Positions 1 to 8,227 of a DNA stretch of 23,505 nucleotides are shown piece by piece; position 1 is the first letter of the stretch, and the number at the start of each line of letters is the position of its first letter. Below the pieces are notes generated by a model, which was given only the letters and a program-made list of their open reading frames with translations, did not search any database and was not told the origin of the DNA. This DNA comes from Haplomitrium mnioides. Lineage: Eukaryota > Marchantiophyta > Haplomitriopsida > Calobryales. The stretch spans positions 1-23,505 of the forward strand of contig JBNGIS010039034.1 of the NCBI GenBank assembly GCA_049999725.1, in the 5' to 3' direction. The translations under genes were made by a program, and so were the position numbers.

Positions 1-255
1 ATAGATATTTAATATAACTAGTTCTACATATTTTATTATAAGAACAACATTTGTTATAAGAACAATAGTTTGTTATTAGAACTGTTTGATATAAGAACAA
101 GAAAGATATGAATAGATAATATCAAGAGGCATGGCTCTTAAAATCCACCTATTGGATTACTATAAGAATTGTAATCAAAAACATATACATATATTGAAGA
201 AGAATCAATTTCTGAATTATTGCTAAAATGTAATTGTTTATTTTTATTTCCTTCA
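1..255 (+). repeat. 5' LTR of the copia element (first 8 bp missing)
   Basis: This matches 5082-5336 base for base apart from about six substitutions (near positions 29, 70, 79, 83, 102 and 176). It contains three copies of TATAAGAACAA (37-47, 55-65, 90-100) in the presumed U3 region. It ends in CA at 255. The next three bases, ATA, are also shared with the sequence after the 3' LTR, so the end could be 258. Confidence 0.95.
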
Positions 256-258
256 ATA

Positions 259-270
259 TGGTATCAGAGC
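259..270 (+). other. Primer binding site, initiator methionine tRNA
   Basis: TGGTATCAGAGC is the canonical plant copia primer binding site, complementary to the 3' end of initiator tRNA-Met. It lies 3 bases after the CA end of the LTR, where minus-strand DNA synthesis would start. Confidence 0.93.
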
Positions 271-956
271 TTATGGGATTAATCAGATTTTTCGAGTTTT
301 CTTGATTTCTTGCTTTTTTGATTTTTCCTCATGTCTGAACGATTGATGGCGTTCGAATGATCTGCACCTGACGAAGTCAAGCCTGCTGTGACGATCTCCT
401 TCAAGCGTTCATGACAAATTCGTTTTTCTTTTAAAATTTAAAAAGCAAAAACAAGAAAAATTTCAGAAAATTTGATTGTCGATCCTCATGAAAGCCTGCG
501 CTTTCATACCCTTTTGATGTAGCCATCTTTTTCATCTACTAACAACTGATCAGAGGACGCTCTGATCAGCATTCAACGGGTACCCAGGCAGAAATTCCAT
601 TCTTTTTAAAAAAAATTCTGCCTAACAACATAGGACTCTGTTCCTCATAAAACTCTGCAGACATTTCGATCTGCTTAAGAATTTTTTGTCTGCCATTTGT
701 GCAGCATTTCGACATTATCATGTCGACTGGGCCCCTGTGGGCATGATCCACCTACATTCAAACAGGAACTCTAGTTTTCCTGCCCAAGCAAGTCTTGGTT
801 AGATGGACAGAAGCTATTGACACCTTACATTGGCTTCTTGATTGGTTGCCTGACAACTTGGACTATAACTCAGTCCCTTATATTGTTCAGAGTAGACCCC
901 TCCTCCCACATCATTTTTAAGTCTGCAATTCTCCTTATCCTTATACACTTACAGAC
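271..956 (+). other. Untranslated leader of the copia element
   Basis: About 690 bp between the primer site and the gag start. Short open stretches exist in several frames, but none resembles a retrotransposon protein. I take it as 5' leader, probably with the packaging signal; no specific structure was recognised. Confidence 0.7.
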
Positions 957-1481
957 ATGGTGCGTGACCAGGACATCCCCAAGTTTGAAGGGGGTTTCTT
1001 CAATCTCTGGAAGCATAGGATGCTTCTGTTTCTTGATAAAGAAAAATGTAAGGAGATTGTCCTGGGTACAGAACCCAGACCGGTCACCCCTCCACTAGTT
1101 CCAGGCACACCCCCTGTCCTCTTACCTGCCACTGGCCCTGGCAGCAAGGCAGAGTGGGATTCAAGGCACAAAGATACTTTCAGTGCCCTTAATTCTGCCC
1201 TTGACAATGCCCATGGTGGGCACATTCTCCATTGCACCACTGCAATGGATGCCTGGACTGAATTAATAAATATCTTTGGACCACAGGATGTGGTCACTCA
1301 GATGTACCTGTTGGAAAAATTCACCACTTTAAAGTTGAGAGAGAGAGAATCTCTCACCCAACATCTGGGTACATTCAGATCCCTCCTGGATCAGTTATCC
1401 TCTGCAGGAAGGCCCATACCAGCAGACCAGGCCCTCCTCACACTAATGAGGAGCATGCCTACAAGTTACAGAAGTTTTTTT
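957..1481 (+). pseudogene. gag: copia gag, N-terminal part (capsid-like)
   Basis: The frame opens with ATG at 957 and begins MVRDQDIPKFEGGFF, followed by an LWKHRM segment typical of plant copia Gag (KFxGxNxxxWxxxM). A proline-rich insert lies near residues 40-62. The helical UBN2-type Gag region follows (AMDAWTELINIFG, LRERESLTQHL). Gag would form the cytoplasmic virus-like particle. The frame becomes non-homologous after a T7 run at 1475-1481, and the family sequence resumes in the next frame from about 1482, so a 1-base slip in the homopolymer is the likely lesion. The same frame stays open to 1724, but that tail is out-of-frame sequence and not Gag. Confidence 0.88.
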
Positions 1482-2240
1482 AGCTTCCATGAGGGGCCAT
1501 CCTGCTCTTACACTGTCAGGGTTGATCACTACTCTCCTGCAGGAGGAGACAGAGATGAAAAGCACAGCCTTGGAATCCCCCCAAGTGCTTTTTACATCAA
1601 AACCAAAAAGGTGGAAGCCTGCTGCCAGACCTCCATTCAGAAGGCAGCCCTCTCCCCACCCTGTCCAGAAAAGACCTCTATCACAGGTCCGATGTTACAT
1701 TTGTCATCAACTGGGACATACTAATAGATTCTGTCCCAGATACCAGAATGGTTCTTCAAGTGCTTCTTCATCCAGAAAGCCTCCACCTAAACGAGTTTTT
1801 ACTGCTTCTATTAATTCTGCCACTGAAAGCCCCCACGACTCTTCATGGTACATTGATTCTGGTGCCACTCATCACATGGCATATGACATCAACTTCTTTC
1901 ACAATTATCAACCAGTACCACTTGACCATGCTTTCCTTGGGGATAACTCAAAGCATGTCATCAAAGGAAAAGGTTCTGTCCATGTCATTCTTGGTTCTGG
2001 TGAAGAGATTATATTATCCAATGTGTTTCATGTTCCCTCCCTTTCTAAAAATCTTTTCTCATCACGAGTTTTCGATAGCAAAGGAGGATCCCTTTTCATT
2101 CATAAAAACACATGTACATTAACTGATGCTAATGGAAATCTGCTTACAGTGTGTCCACTTCATAATAACTTGTACACATTAGGCTGCTCCAAATTAAATC
2201 TACAGCCCAAGCACTTTCTGTATCAGTTTCCCATGAGCCT
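1482..2240 (+). pseudogene. copia gag C-terminus with zinc knuckle, and aspartic protease
   Basis: Second frame segment. It carries the end of Gag, then a CCHC zinc knuckle at 1693-1734 (CYICHQLGHTNRFC, exact CX2CX4HX4C) that binds element RNA. The retropepsin motif WYIDSGATHHM follows, with the DSG triad at 1855-1863. FHVPSLSKNLFS, typical of the region between protease and integrase, comes later. The knuckle and the catalytic Asp look intact. Around 2225-2245 the family sequence passes into another frame, so a second frameshift lies there. The open frame continues to 2508, but after about 2240 it is out of register. Confidence 0.9.
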
Positions 2241-3881
2241 CAACAGAGTCAAATCTGGCATTCCCGACTCTGTCACATCAGTTACTCACGTCTGCTTCAA
2301 ATACAGGCATCTAATTTGGCTCATGGAATCACCAAAACCAAGTTCAGTAAACAAGCTCCCTGCATCTCTTGTATTCATGGACAGCAAGCACGCCTCCCTT
2401 TTCCTAAAGCAAGTAACACAAGAAGCACTGCACTTCTACAGCTTGTTCACAGTGATCTATGTGGGCCTATATCACCTCCTACCTATTCTGGTTTTAGATA
2501 TTTTCTAACCTTAATAGATGACTACAGTCGTTATACATGTCTTTACCTTCTCAAGCACAAATCTGATTGCTTTTATCATTTCAAAAAGTTTAAAGCATTT
2601 GTTGAGAAACAAACAGGGTATTTTCTGAAATCTTTAAGAACAGATAGAGGAGGAGAATACCTCTCCGATGCCTTCATCACCTTCTGTCAAGATCATGGCA
2701 TCAAACGACAATTAACTACTACTGAAACTCCACAACAAAATGGAGTTTCAGAAAGGAAAAACAGAACCTTGCTGAACTCTGTTCGTGCAATGCTTCATCA
2801 GGCCAGCCTCCCCAAATCTTACTGGGGTGAGGCTGTGGTGACAGCCTCCTATGTGCAGAACTGCTGTCCCACCAAGGCCCTGCCATCACATGTTACTCCA
2901 TATCAATTCTGGCACCAAAGCCAACCTAACATTTCCCAGTTCAAAGTCTTTGGTTGCTTGGCTTTTGTTATAAAATTATCAAAAGGACAGACTAAACTGG
3001 ACAACAAATCAATGGAGTGTTTATTCTTGGGCTACAGTGATATGTCCAAAGCTTATAAACTTGAGGAACTTGCCAACCATCACATCATCATCTCCCGTGA
3101 TGTTATTTTTATAGAATCCATCTTTCCTTATGGTAAAACTCCACAGTCCCAATCTCATCACTTATTGGATCTTTCAGCAATACCTTTGATCCAATCTTTG
3201 CCAGTACAGTCTGCTGCAGTAGGAGTTTCCAATCCTGTCACAACTCCAAATGTTCCGCTTACACCTCATATTCCTTCTGTGCCATCAGTCACCCCTATTT
3301 TAACCCCTGTTTCTGCAGCACAGTCACCAAATCCTCCACCAATTCAGCCTCCCCTTACAGTGCAGCCAAAACCATCTCTCAGAAGAAGTACACGACCCTC
3401 TGTGAAACCATCCAGGTTTCAAGATTCCATTTTTTTGTCAAGGTCGAAGTCACCTAAATTTTCTTTCCTAGCTGCCAAAACTATTGTTCAAGAACCAACT
3501 TCATATAAGTCTGCTTTGTCCAGCCCAGAATCTGCACAGTGGAAAGAGGCCATTAAAGATGAACTACATTCTATGGAAGAAAATAAATGTTGGACATTGA
3601 CCACCTTACCACCTGGCCGAACCCCTGTAAGTTGCAGATGGGTCTTTAAGGTCAAAACAAACTCTGCTGGAGAAATAACCAGATATAATGCACGACTTGT
3701 GGCCAAGGGATTCACCCAGATCTATGGCCTAGACTACACTGATACTTTCTCACCTGTGGTCAGGCTTCAGTCTATACGTTTGTTGTTGGCTATGGCTGCA
3801 CAGCAGAATCTTGAAGTTCATCAAATGGACGTCAAGACTGCTTTCTTGAATGGGAATCTGCAAGAAGAAATATATATATGA
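2241..3881 (+). pseudogene. pol: copia integrase and N-terminal half of reverse transcriptase
   Basis: Third frame segment. It starts with the HHCC zinc-binding region: IWHSRLCHIS (the usual RLGH has become RLCH) and CISC. The DD35E integrase core follows, with Asp at 2454 (HSDLCGP), Asp at 2643 (RTDRGGEY) and Glu at 2751 (NGVSERKNR); exactly 35 residues separate the last two. Next are a proline/serine-rich linker (about 3160-3400) and the start of copia reverse transcriptase (QWKEAIKDELHSMEEN, CRWVFKVK, YNARLVAKGF, QMDVKTAFLNG). The frame stops at 3879-3881 because a TA dinucleotide run (about 3869-3878) has changed length by two bases; homology resumes in another frame. Confidence 0.93.
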
Positions 3882-5056
3882 CAGTTCCAGATGGGCTTCC
3901 AGTGTATTCTCTTAACCTGGTCTGTAAACTCCAGAAGTCCATCTACGGACTTAAATAGTCATCTCGCACATGGTATCACAAAATCGACTCAGTCCTTCTT
4001 GATCTCTGTTTTGTTAAAAGTGCAGCAGATTCAAATCTATATATAATCACAAAGTCCACTTCCAAGCTTTATCTTGCACTTTATGTTGATGACACCTTAC
4101 TGTTCACCAACAATCTTTCACTCATGGATTGGGTTAAAGGCTGTCTTCATTCTCAGTTCAAAATGACAGACCTTGGACCTGTCCACCATTGCTTGGGTAT
4201 TCAAGTAACTCGCAACAGAAATGAAGGATGGTTGAGAATTTCACAACCTCTGTACCTGCAGCAGAAGTTGTCTGAGTTTCACATGGATGACTGCAAGTCA
4301 TCACCTACTCCAATGGAACCAGGGTTAAAAATGTCAGTTAAAAACCATGCTGTTACTGAAACTGACAAAGAGTTTATGAAAACTGTACCTTATGCAAGTG
4401 CAGTTGGCTCCCTCATGTGGGCTATGGTCTGCACAAGACCAGATCTTGCATATGCTGTTGGTACTGTTGCAAAGTTCATGTCCCAACCTAGCCCTGTTCA
4501 CTGGAGTGCTGTGCAGAGAATCTTGAGATACATAAAGGGGACTACATCAGCATATATTCAGTATTCTGCATCAACAACTTTTCATGGCTACACAGATGCA
4601 GATTGGGGAGGAGATCTTGACTCAAGACGCTCAACATCAGGTTATTGTTTTATGTTTGCAGGTGGGGCAGTAAGTTGGTGCTCCAAGAAGCAACGTTCTG
4701 TTGCATTGTCAAGTACTGAAGCAGAGTACATGGCATTGTCTTCTGCATTCACTGAAACACTATGGCTGAGGAAGTTCTTGGAGAGTCTTAACTGTTTACA
4801 ACCTGGACCTACCACTTTATTTTGTGACAACAGAAGTGCCATAGCACTTCTTGATACCACTAAGTTTCATGATAGAACAAAACACATAGATATTAAGTAT
4901 CATTTCATTAAAGATATAGTTTCTGCCAAGACAATCACAGTCACATATTGTACTACTTCAGAATAGTTGGCAGATATATGTACTAAGGCACTCACTACTT
5001 CTAAACACTTCTATCTTTGTTCCAAGCTAGGCATGTTTGGAGGAGCAAATCAGTAG
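3879..5056 (+). pseudogene. pol: copia reverse transcriptase C-terminus and RNase H
   Basis: Fourth frame segment. SIYGLK is followed by an in-frame TAG (3956-3958) where the family has Gln. The catalytic YVDD is at 4082-4093, then FKMTDLGPVHHCLGIQ. RNase H follows with DADWGG (Asp near 4595), SSTEAEYMAL, CDNRSAIAL and RTKHIDIKYHFI, all intact. A second in-frame TAG at 4964-4966 replaces the Gln of the usual SEQLADI motif; 29 further codons in the same frame reach the natural stop at 5054-5056. Both premature stops are one C-to-T step from CAG. Only 8 bases separate the natural stop from the purine tract. Confidence 0.93.
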
Positions 5057-5064
5057 TCCTAGTT

Positions 5065-5073
5065 AAGTGGGAG
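5065..5073 (+). other. Polypurine tract of the copia element
   Basis: AAGTGGGAG directly abuts the TG of the 3' LTR, the usual site for plus-strand DNA priming in LTR elements. Confidence 0.9.
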
Positions 5074-5336
5074 TGTTAGAAATAGATATTTAATATAACT
5101 AGTTCTACAGATTTTATTATAAGAACAACATTTGTTATAAGAACAATAGTCTGTTATTATAACAGTTTGATATAAGAACAAGTAAGATATGAATAGATAA
5201 TATCAAGAGGCATGGCTCTTAAAATCCACCTATTGGATTACTATAAGAATTGTAATAAAAAACATATACATATATTGAAGAAGAATCAATTTCTGAATTA
5301 TTGCTAAAATGTAATTGTTTATTTTTATTTCCTTCA
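5074..5336 (+). repeat. 3' LTR of the copia element
   Basis: 263 bp, beginning TGTTAGAA and ending CTTCA. It repeats the window start from 5082 on. TATAAGAACAA occurs at 5118-5128, 5136-5146 and 5171-5181. It is inserted in the minus-strand gene of module A. Confidence 0.96.
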
Positions 5337-5767
5337 ATACTTTCTCTATTATCTTCAAAATATCTGAGCGCATAATCCAAAGGAACCCATGAACAACCAA
5401 TAGGATGGTCTTGTCCTTACCTACAAGATCTCGAGAATCTTCCACGTAGTACTGGCAGACTCTACTTTTGCGTTTCTAGAAGCTGCTCGATAGATGTCTT
5501 GTCGCTTCTTCTTGACTTTTCTCTAAACTCGTCCATAGTAAGAGTGATTTGTTTTTCCTTTCTTCTTGTTATCTTTCACACACTTGTCGAACCACAACAC
5601 GACAACATTTTAATTGAAGCTCCTAAATCGATGCAATGTTTCTTTTTGTTTGTTTTTTTGTTTACCATTGCAAACTCATTACCTTGACTTCTAGTCCCCT
5701 TAGGCTTTTTCTTTGTGTTTTATAATATTTTTCCAACAAAAAAGTTTGAAAGAGCACCATGTGTACG
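5337..5767 (-). pseudogene. Module A, region after the ParB-like domain, cut by the copia element
   Basis: This lies where copy B has 12900-13250, between the ParB-like and methyltransferase domains. The minus strand shows Lys-rich open segments without a single intact frame, including KGTRSQGNEFAMVNKK and, nearest the copia LTR, DLVGKDKTILLVVHGF followed by LWIMRSDILKIIEK. A GTAAGG string in the middle could be a splice donor. The copia insertion at 5336 removes the rest of the gene; the methyltransferase half of copy A should lie left of this window. Similarity to copy B is weak here, so the assignment rests mostly on position. Confidence 0.5.
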
Positions 5768-5867
5768 NNNNNNNNNNNNNNNNNNNNNNNNNNNNNNNNN
5801 NNNNNNNNNNNNNNNNNNNNNNNNNNNNNNNNNNNNNNNNNNNNNNNNNNNNNNNNNNNNNNNNNNN
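5768..5867. other. Assembly gap (100 N)
   Basis: Exactly 100 N, the usual placeholder for a gap of unknown size. It falls between the ParB-like region and the downstream exon of copy A, so real sequence may be missing there. Confidence 0.99.
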
Positions 5868-5879
5868 GTAGCATGTTCA

Positions 5880-6384
5880 TGGTTCAAAGTAGCGGCTATT
5901 AAGAGTATACTCTGGCTTTATCTTCAAAGTCTCAAGTACTAACTCTCTTTTCAGTTTCTGAGATGATACCATCCCACTTTTATTGTATCTTTGATGCTAA
6001 TATTTGACCTTCTGAATTGATGTCATTTCCAACCTGCATCGTTGCTCGTAATTGTCATCTATTGCAAAAATACAGGCTTCTGTTGGTGTCAAGCTTGCAT
6101 ACACATAACACTTGCAAAGCGATAACAATGGATTTTTTTTGCTCCATATTTTGTGATTAAAAGCTTCCTTGCGGCAATACTGTGATTGCCTCTTGCAATC
6201 TCATACCTATACTTATCATGGTTCTTCATATCAAACTTTGACTTATCTTTCAATGTGCACTTTGGATCCACCACAATGATAAAAAAAATAGTGCACATAT
6301 TTATTTGTGAGCATTCTCTATCCCAAAAGCTCTACAAAGTCTTCATTCAACCTTCTAATCTGGAATGGCCCTCAGTTGTCCATT
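5880..6384 (-). pseudogene. Module A ParB/Srx-like domain
   Basis: Minus-strand segment homologous to 13235-13800. The clearest signature is YEIARGNHSIAARKL at about 6161-6205, the ParB-type pattern of a Gly-(Asn/His) loop followed by AxR. After a frameshift in a T8 run (6133-6140) the same fold continues as SLTPTEACIFAIDDN, then EQR and MTSIQKVKY; the N..QR end resembles the ENLQR of ParB proteins. In bacteria this fold binds DNA or nucleotide, and in phages it is often fused to a DNA methylase. A TAG at 5997-5999 stands where copy B has TGG. The family assignment comes from motif pattern only. Confidence 0.6.
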
Positions 6385-6960
6385 CCAGATTTTGGATGGT
6401 TTAAATTCTCCAAACAAATTGTAATAGTTTCCTCTTGGACTCTACACCACTAGAATGCAAACTCCAAATTTTATTCTTATCTTCCTCAGACAATGTATGA
6501 GTATCCACCTGCTCTCGCTTTTGGAATGTCCAAAGCCCCTTATGAGATTGTCGTTTTGCTTTGGATGTTGGAGCCTGCACTGGCTCTGACTCTTCTTCCT
6601 CATCAAAGCTGCTCGCAGTTGAAGATGAGGGGGTAGTATAAGATGAATTGATGGGAGATGGGGAGGATACCGACTCCTCTTCAATAGGTGGTGGAGGCAC
6701 TAGCTTTTCCTTTGATAGTATTTTTTTTTTGTTTTTTAGCCTCGACTGGCTCAACGTCTTTTCACTTTTTTTGCAGCAGACGATCTACTTGTTGCTGCAA
6801 TAGTCACTATCGTTGCACTTGGATGCAGCGCAAGTTGTTGTATGTGCACTCTTGTTTTGACTTTCAAAAGTTTGATCAAAATTGCAAACTTTATGAAGTT
6901 CTTCTCTACTTGCTTTGCGTTCGAGTAAGCATTGACAAAGTCCGACAAGTATTGAGAGAA
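6385..6960 (-). pseudogene. Module A linker exon: helical start, then acidic and basic low-complexity linker
   Basis: The exon begins at 6960, just after a CTCCAG acceptor (AG at 6962-6961), with FSQYLSDFVNAY. AKQVEKNFIKFAILIKLLK (probable helices) and HPSATIVTIAATSR follow, ending in AAKKVKRR. A frame change near the T-run at 6721-6730 leads to KEKLVPPPPIEEE, a Ser/Thr-rich stretch, DEEEESEPVQAPTSKAKR and LSEEDKNKIWSLHSSG. This looks like a flexible nuclear-protein linker with basic clusters (AKKVKRR, SKAKR) that could act as nuclear localisation signals. Copy B has the same layout at 13800-14330. No known domain recognised. Confidence 0.6.
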
Positions 6961-7257
6961 CTGGAGAAAACAAAACAAATGTAAGTGATTTGACACAAAC
7001 AACTTTCAACAGTTTAGTAAGGGACTATGAGCATTTCAAGCTTTGAACCAAGCTTAAAGTTGTAGTGTAATTCATCGTGCATGGACTTCTGAGTCCAAGC
7101 ATGAGTGGACTCTTGAGTCCACCCACGAAAGGACTCGAGAGTCCATGCGTGCATGGACTCAGGATCCAAGCACGCATGGACTCATGAGTCCATGCTTGCA
7201 TGGATTCTTGAGCTAGTGCAAAAAGAAAACAAATGAAAAATAGTCTTATGAGCTTAC
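6961..7257 (-). other. Module A intron 1, holding a palindromic array
   Basis: Donor AAG|GTAAGCTC (exon ends 7258) and acceptor TTTCTCCAG (ends 6961) define a 297-nt minus-strand intron. Coding-like sequence on both sides, and the same donor in copy B (exon end 14805), support it. The intron contains the 24-bp array at 7076-7216. Confidence 0.7.
7076..7216. repeat. 24-bp palindromic minisatellite, about 6 units
   Basis: The units are close to 24 bp, each made of an imperfect 20-bp palindrome plus about 4 bp (CTTG, CGAG, CAGG, CATG). The best unit is AGTCCATGCGTGCATGGACT at 7140-7159, self-complementary except at the centre. It is related to the arrays at 12462-12775 and 14438-14757. As RNA or single-stranded DNA, each unit could fold into a hairpin. 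Confidence 0.92.
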
Positions 7258-7617
7258 CTTGCCATCGTTGAAGGCCGCTTGCAAATCCTTTGTAAAAACG
7301 TCCCTCGGCTTCATCTCGTTGAAGCATAATCTTTTCTTTGAAGCCTTGAAGAGGGTAATGCTTTCCTCTGACTATACAAGCAGCCCAATGTGGGCTCTCT
7401 ACCCCTCTCAAATCATGGTTATTTGGACCAAAATGGCCATGTTGAATTTTTCACCTTCACTAGTAAAAATGTAAAGGTGATGATAAATGTCTTTTATAGT
7501 TCCACAACAAAATAGCCATTCATAGTCTAGTTTTTGTGGCTCTATAACCTTCAGAACATCCAAATACCTATAAGGCTTTGATTGAGCTGGTTTGGGAGCA
7601 TTGACCTGTGATGACAT
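7258..7617 (-). pseudogene. Module A exon 1: conserved N-terminal domain of unknown family
   Basis: ATG at 7617-7615 gives MSSQVNAPKPAQSKPYRYLD, then VLKVIEPQKLDYEWLFCCG, a HLYIFTSEGEKFNMAILVQI segment and, after a one-base frameshift near 7410, VESPHWAACIVRGKHYPLQG and GLQRWQGK up to the splice donor at 7257. Copy B has the same domain at 14805-15163 (PYRYLDVINAL, HLYLFVGEGEKFNLG). The open frame extends upstream of this ATG to 7818, but that part is poor in coding character. The function is not recognised. It is the start of the ParB-methyltransferase fusion and lies head to head with the gene starting at 8228. Confidence 0.65.
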
Positions 7618-8227
7618 ATTCTTAAAAGTAAAAACTAATAAAATTTGAGGGCGAAAATGTAACGAACAAAAGTTCAGAAAAAAAAAAAGGCTGAAAATGG
7701 CAAAACAACAAGAAATTGAAAAAAAAAAAGACGATGACAAGAAAGCAAAAACTAGAAAGTGACTCACGACAATGGAAAGAAACTTTCCATTATCGCTCTT
7801 CTTATACCAAAATTTCAAAAATTACGTTTTCCCGCCAAAAAATGACTCATGGAGCTCTTGACACGTAGGTTTGAATGGTGCAAAAGAAAATTTAGTATAT
7901 AAATCATTGATTATGTTCATCTTTTCGAATTTTTTTTTCATTTGCTTCAAAAACATTTCACAATTTTGTTGTTTTGTGAAATTTTCTTCAAAAACATGTA
8001 TTTTTTGTAGGTCGTTCCTAGTTGAGAATATTTGTTGAAATAGTTTCCTTAAATAATTAATTTTTGATTGGTATTTATCAATAGCTAGAGTTTTCAAAGG
8101 CAAGAAGAGGTTAGAATTTCAAAGTTCATGTTCGTAGAAAAGTGTTACTTTTGGCTGGCAACTAGAGATTGTTTCAAATCGCAGTTATGTGGAGATAAGC
8201 GATGGAATACCCAAAGCATTAAGTATG
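7618..8227. promoter_or_regulatory. Module A intergenic region between divergent genes
   Basis: About 610 bp of AT-rich DNA between the two start codons (7617 minus, 8228 plus). It is conserved in copy B as 15164-15479 plus 17685-17977, where a 2.2-kb insertion splits it. TATATAAAT at 7895-7903 and the matching TATATAAAG in copy B (15440-15448) are TATA-like. Sharing one spacer suggests a bidirectional promoter; which TATA serves which gene is unknown. Confidence 0.5.

Larger units (their letters stand above)
1..5336 (+). mobile_element. Ty1/copia LTR retrotransposon, almost full length, inactivated
   Basis: The domain order is gag, protease, integrase, reverse transcriptase, RNase H, which defines the copia superfamily. 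The element is bounded by two LTRs that align without net indels. The first base of the window equals base 9 of the 3' LTR, so only 8 bases of the 5' LTR are cut off. An initiator-Met primer site follows the left LTR and a purine tract precedes the right one. About six substitutions separate the LTRs over 258 bp (roughly 2.3%), so insertion was fairly recent. The coding part is broken by three frameshifts and two in-frame TAG codons, so this copy is non-autonomous. It sits inside the minus-strand gene of module A. The 5' target-site duplication lies outside the window; if the LTR ends in CA at 5336, the 3' copy would be ATACT (5337-5341). Confidence 0.96.

Noticed and set aside
817-1098. 93-residue open frame upstream of gag
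   Set aside because: It overlaps the real gag frame and has no similarity to Gag; it is a chance open frame in the leader.
5074-5339. LTR end at ...CAATA (5339) in place of CA (5336)
   Set aside because: ATA is shared after both LTRs, but retroviral-type ends are TG...CA, and a short spacer before the primer site is common; chance sharing of 3 bases is plausible.
7160-7190. Hammerhead ribozyme core (CTCATGAGTCC resembles CTGATGAGTCC)
   Set aside because: The invariant G is C, there is no GAAA partner and no matching stems; it is just the junction of two array units.
7076-7216. CRISPR-like array
   Set aside because: Units are contiguous 24-bp minisatellite repeats without unique spacers, in a plant intron; there are no cas genes.
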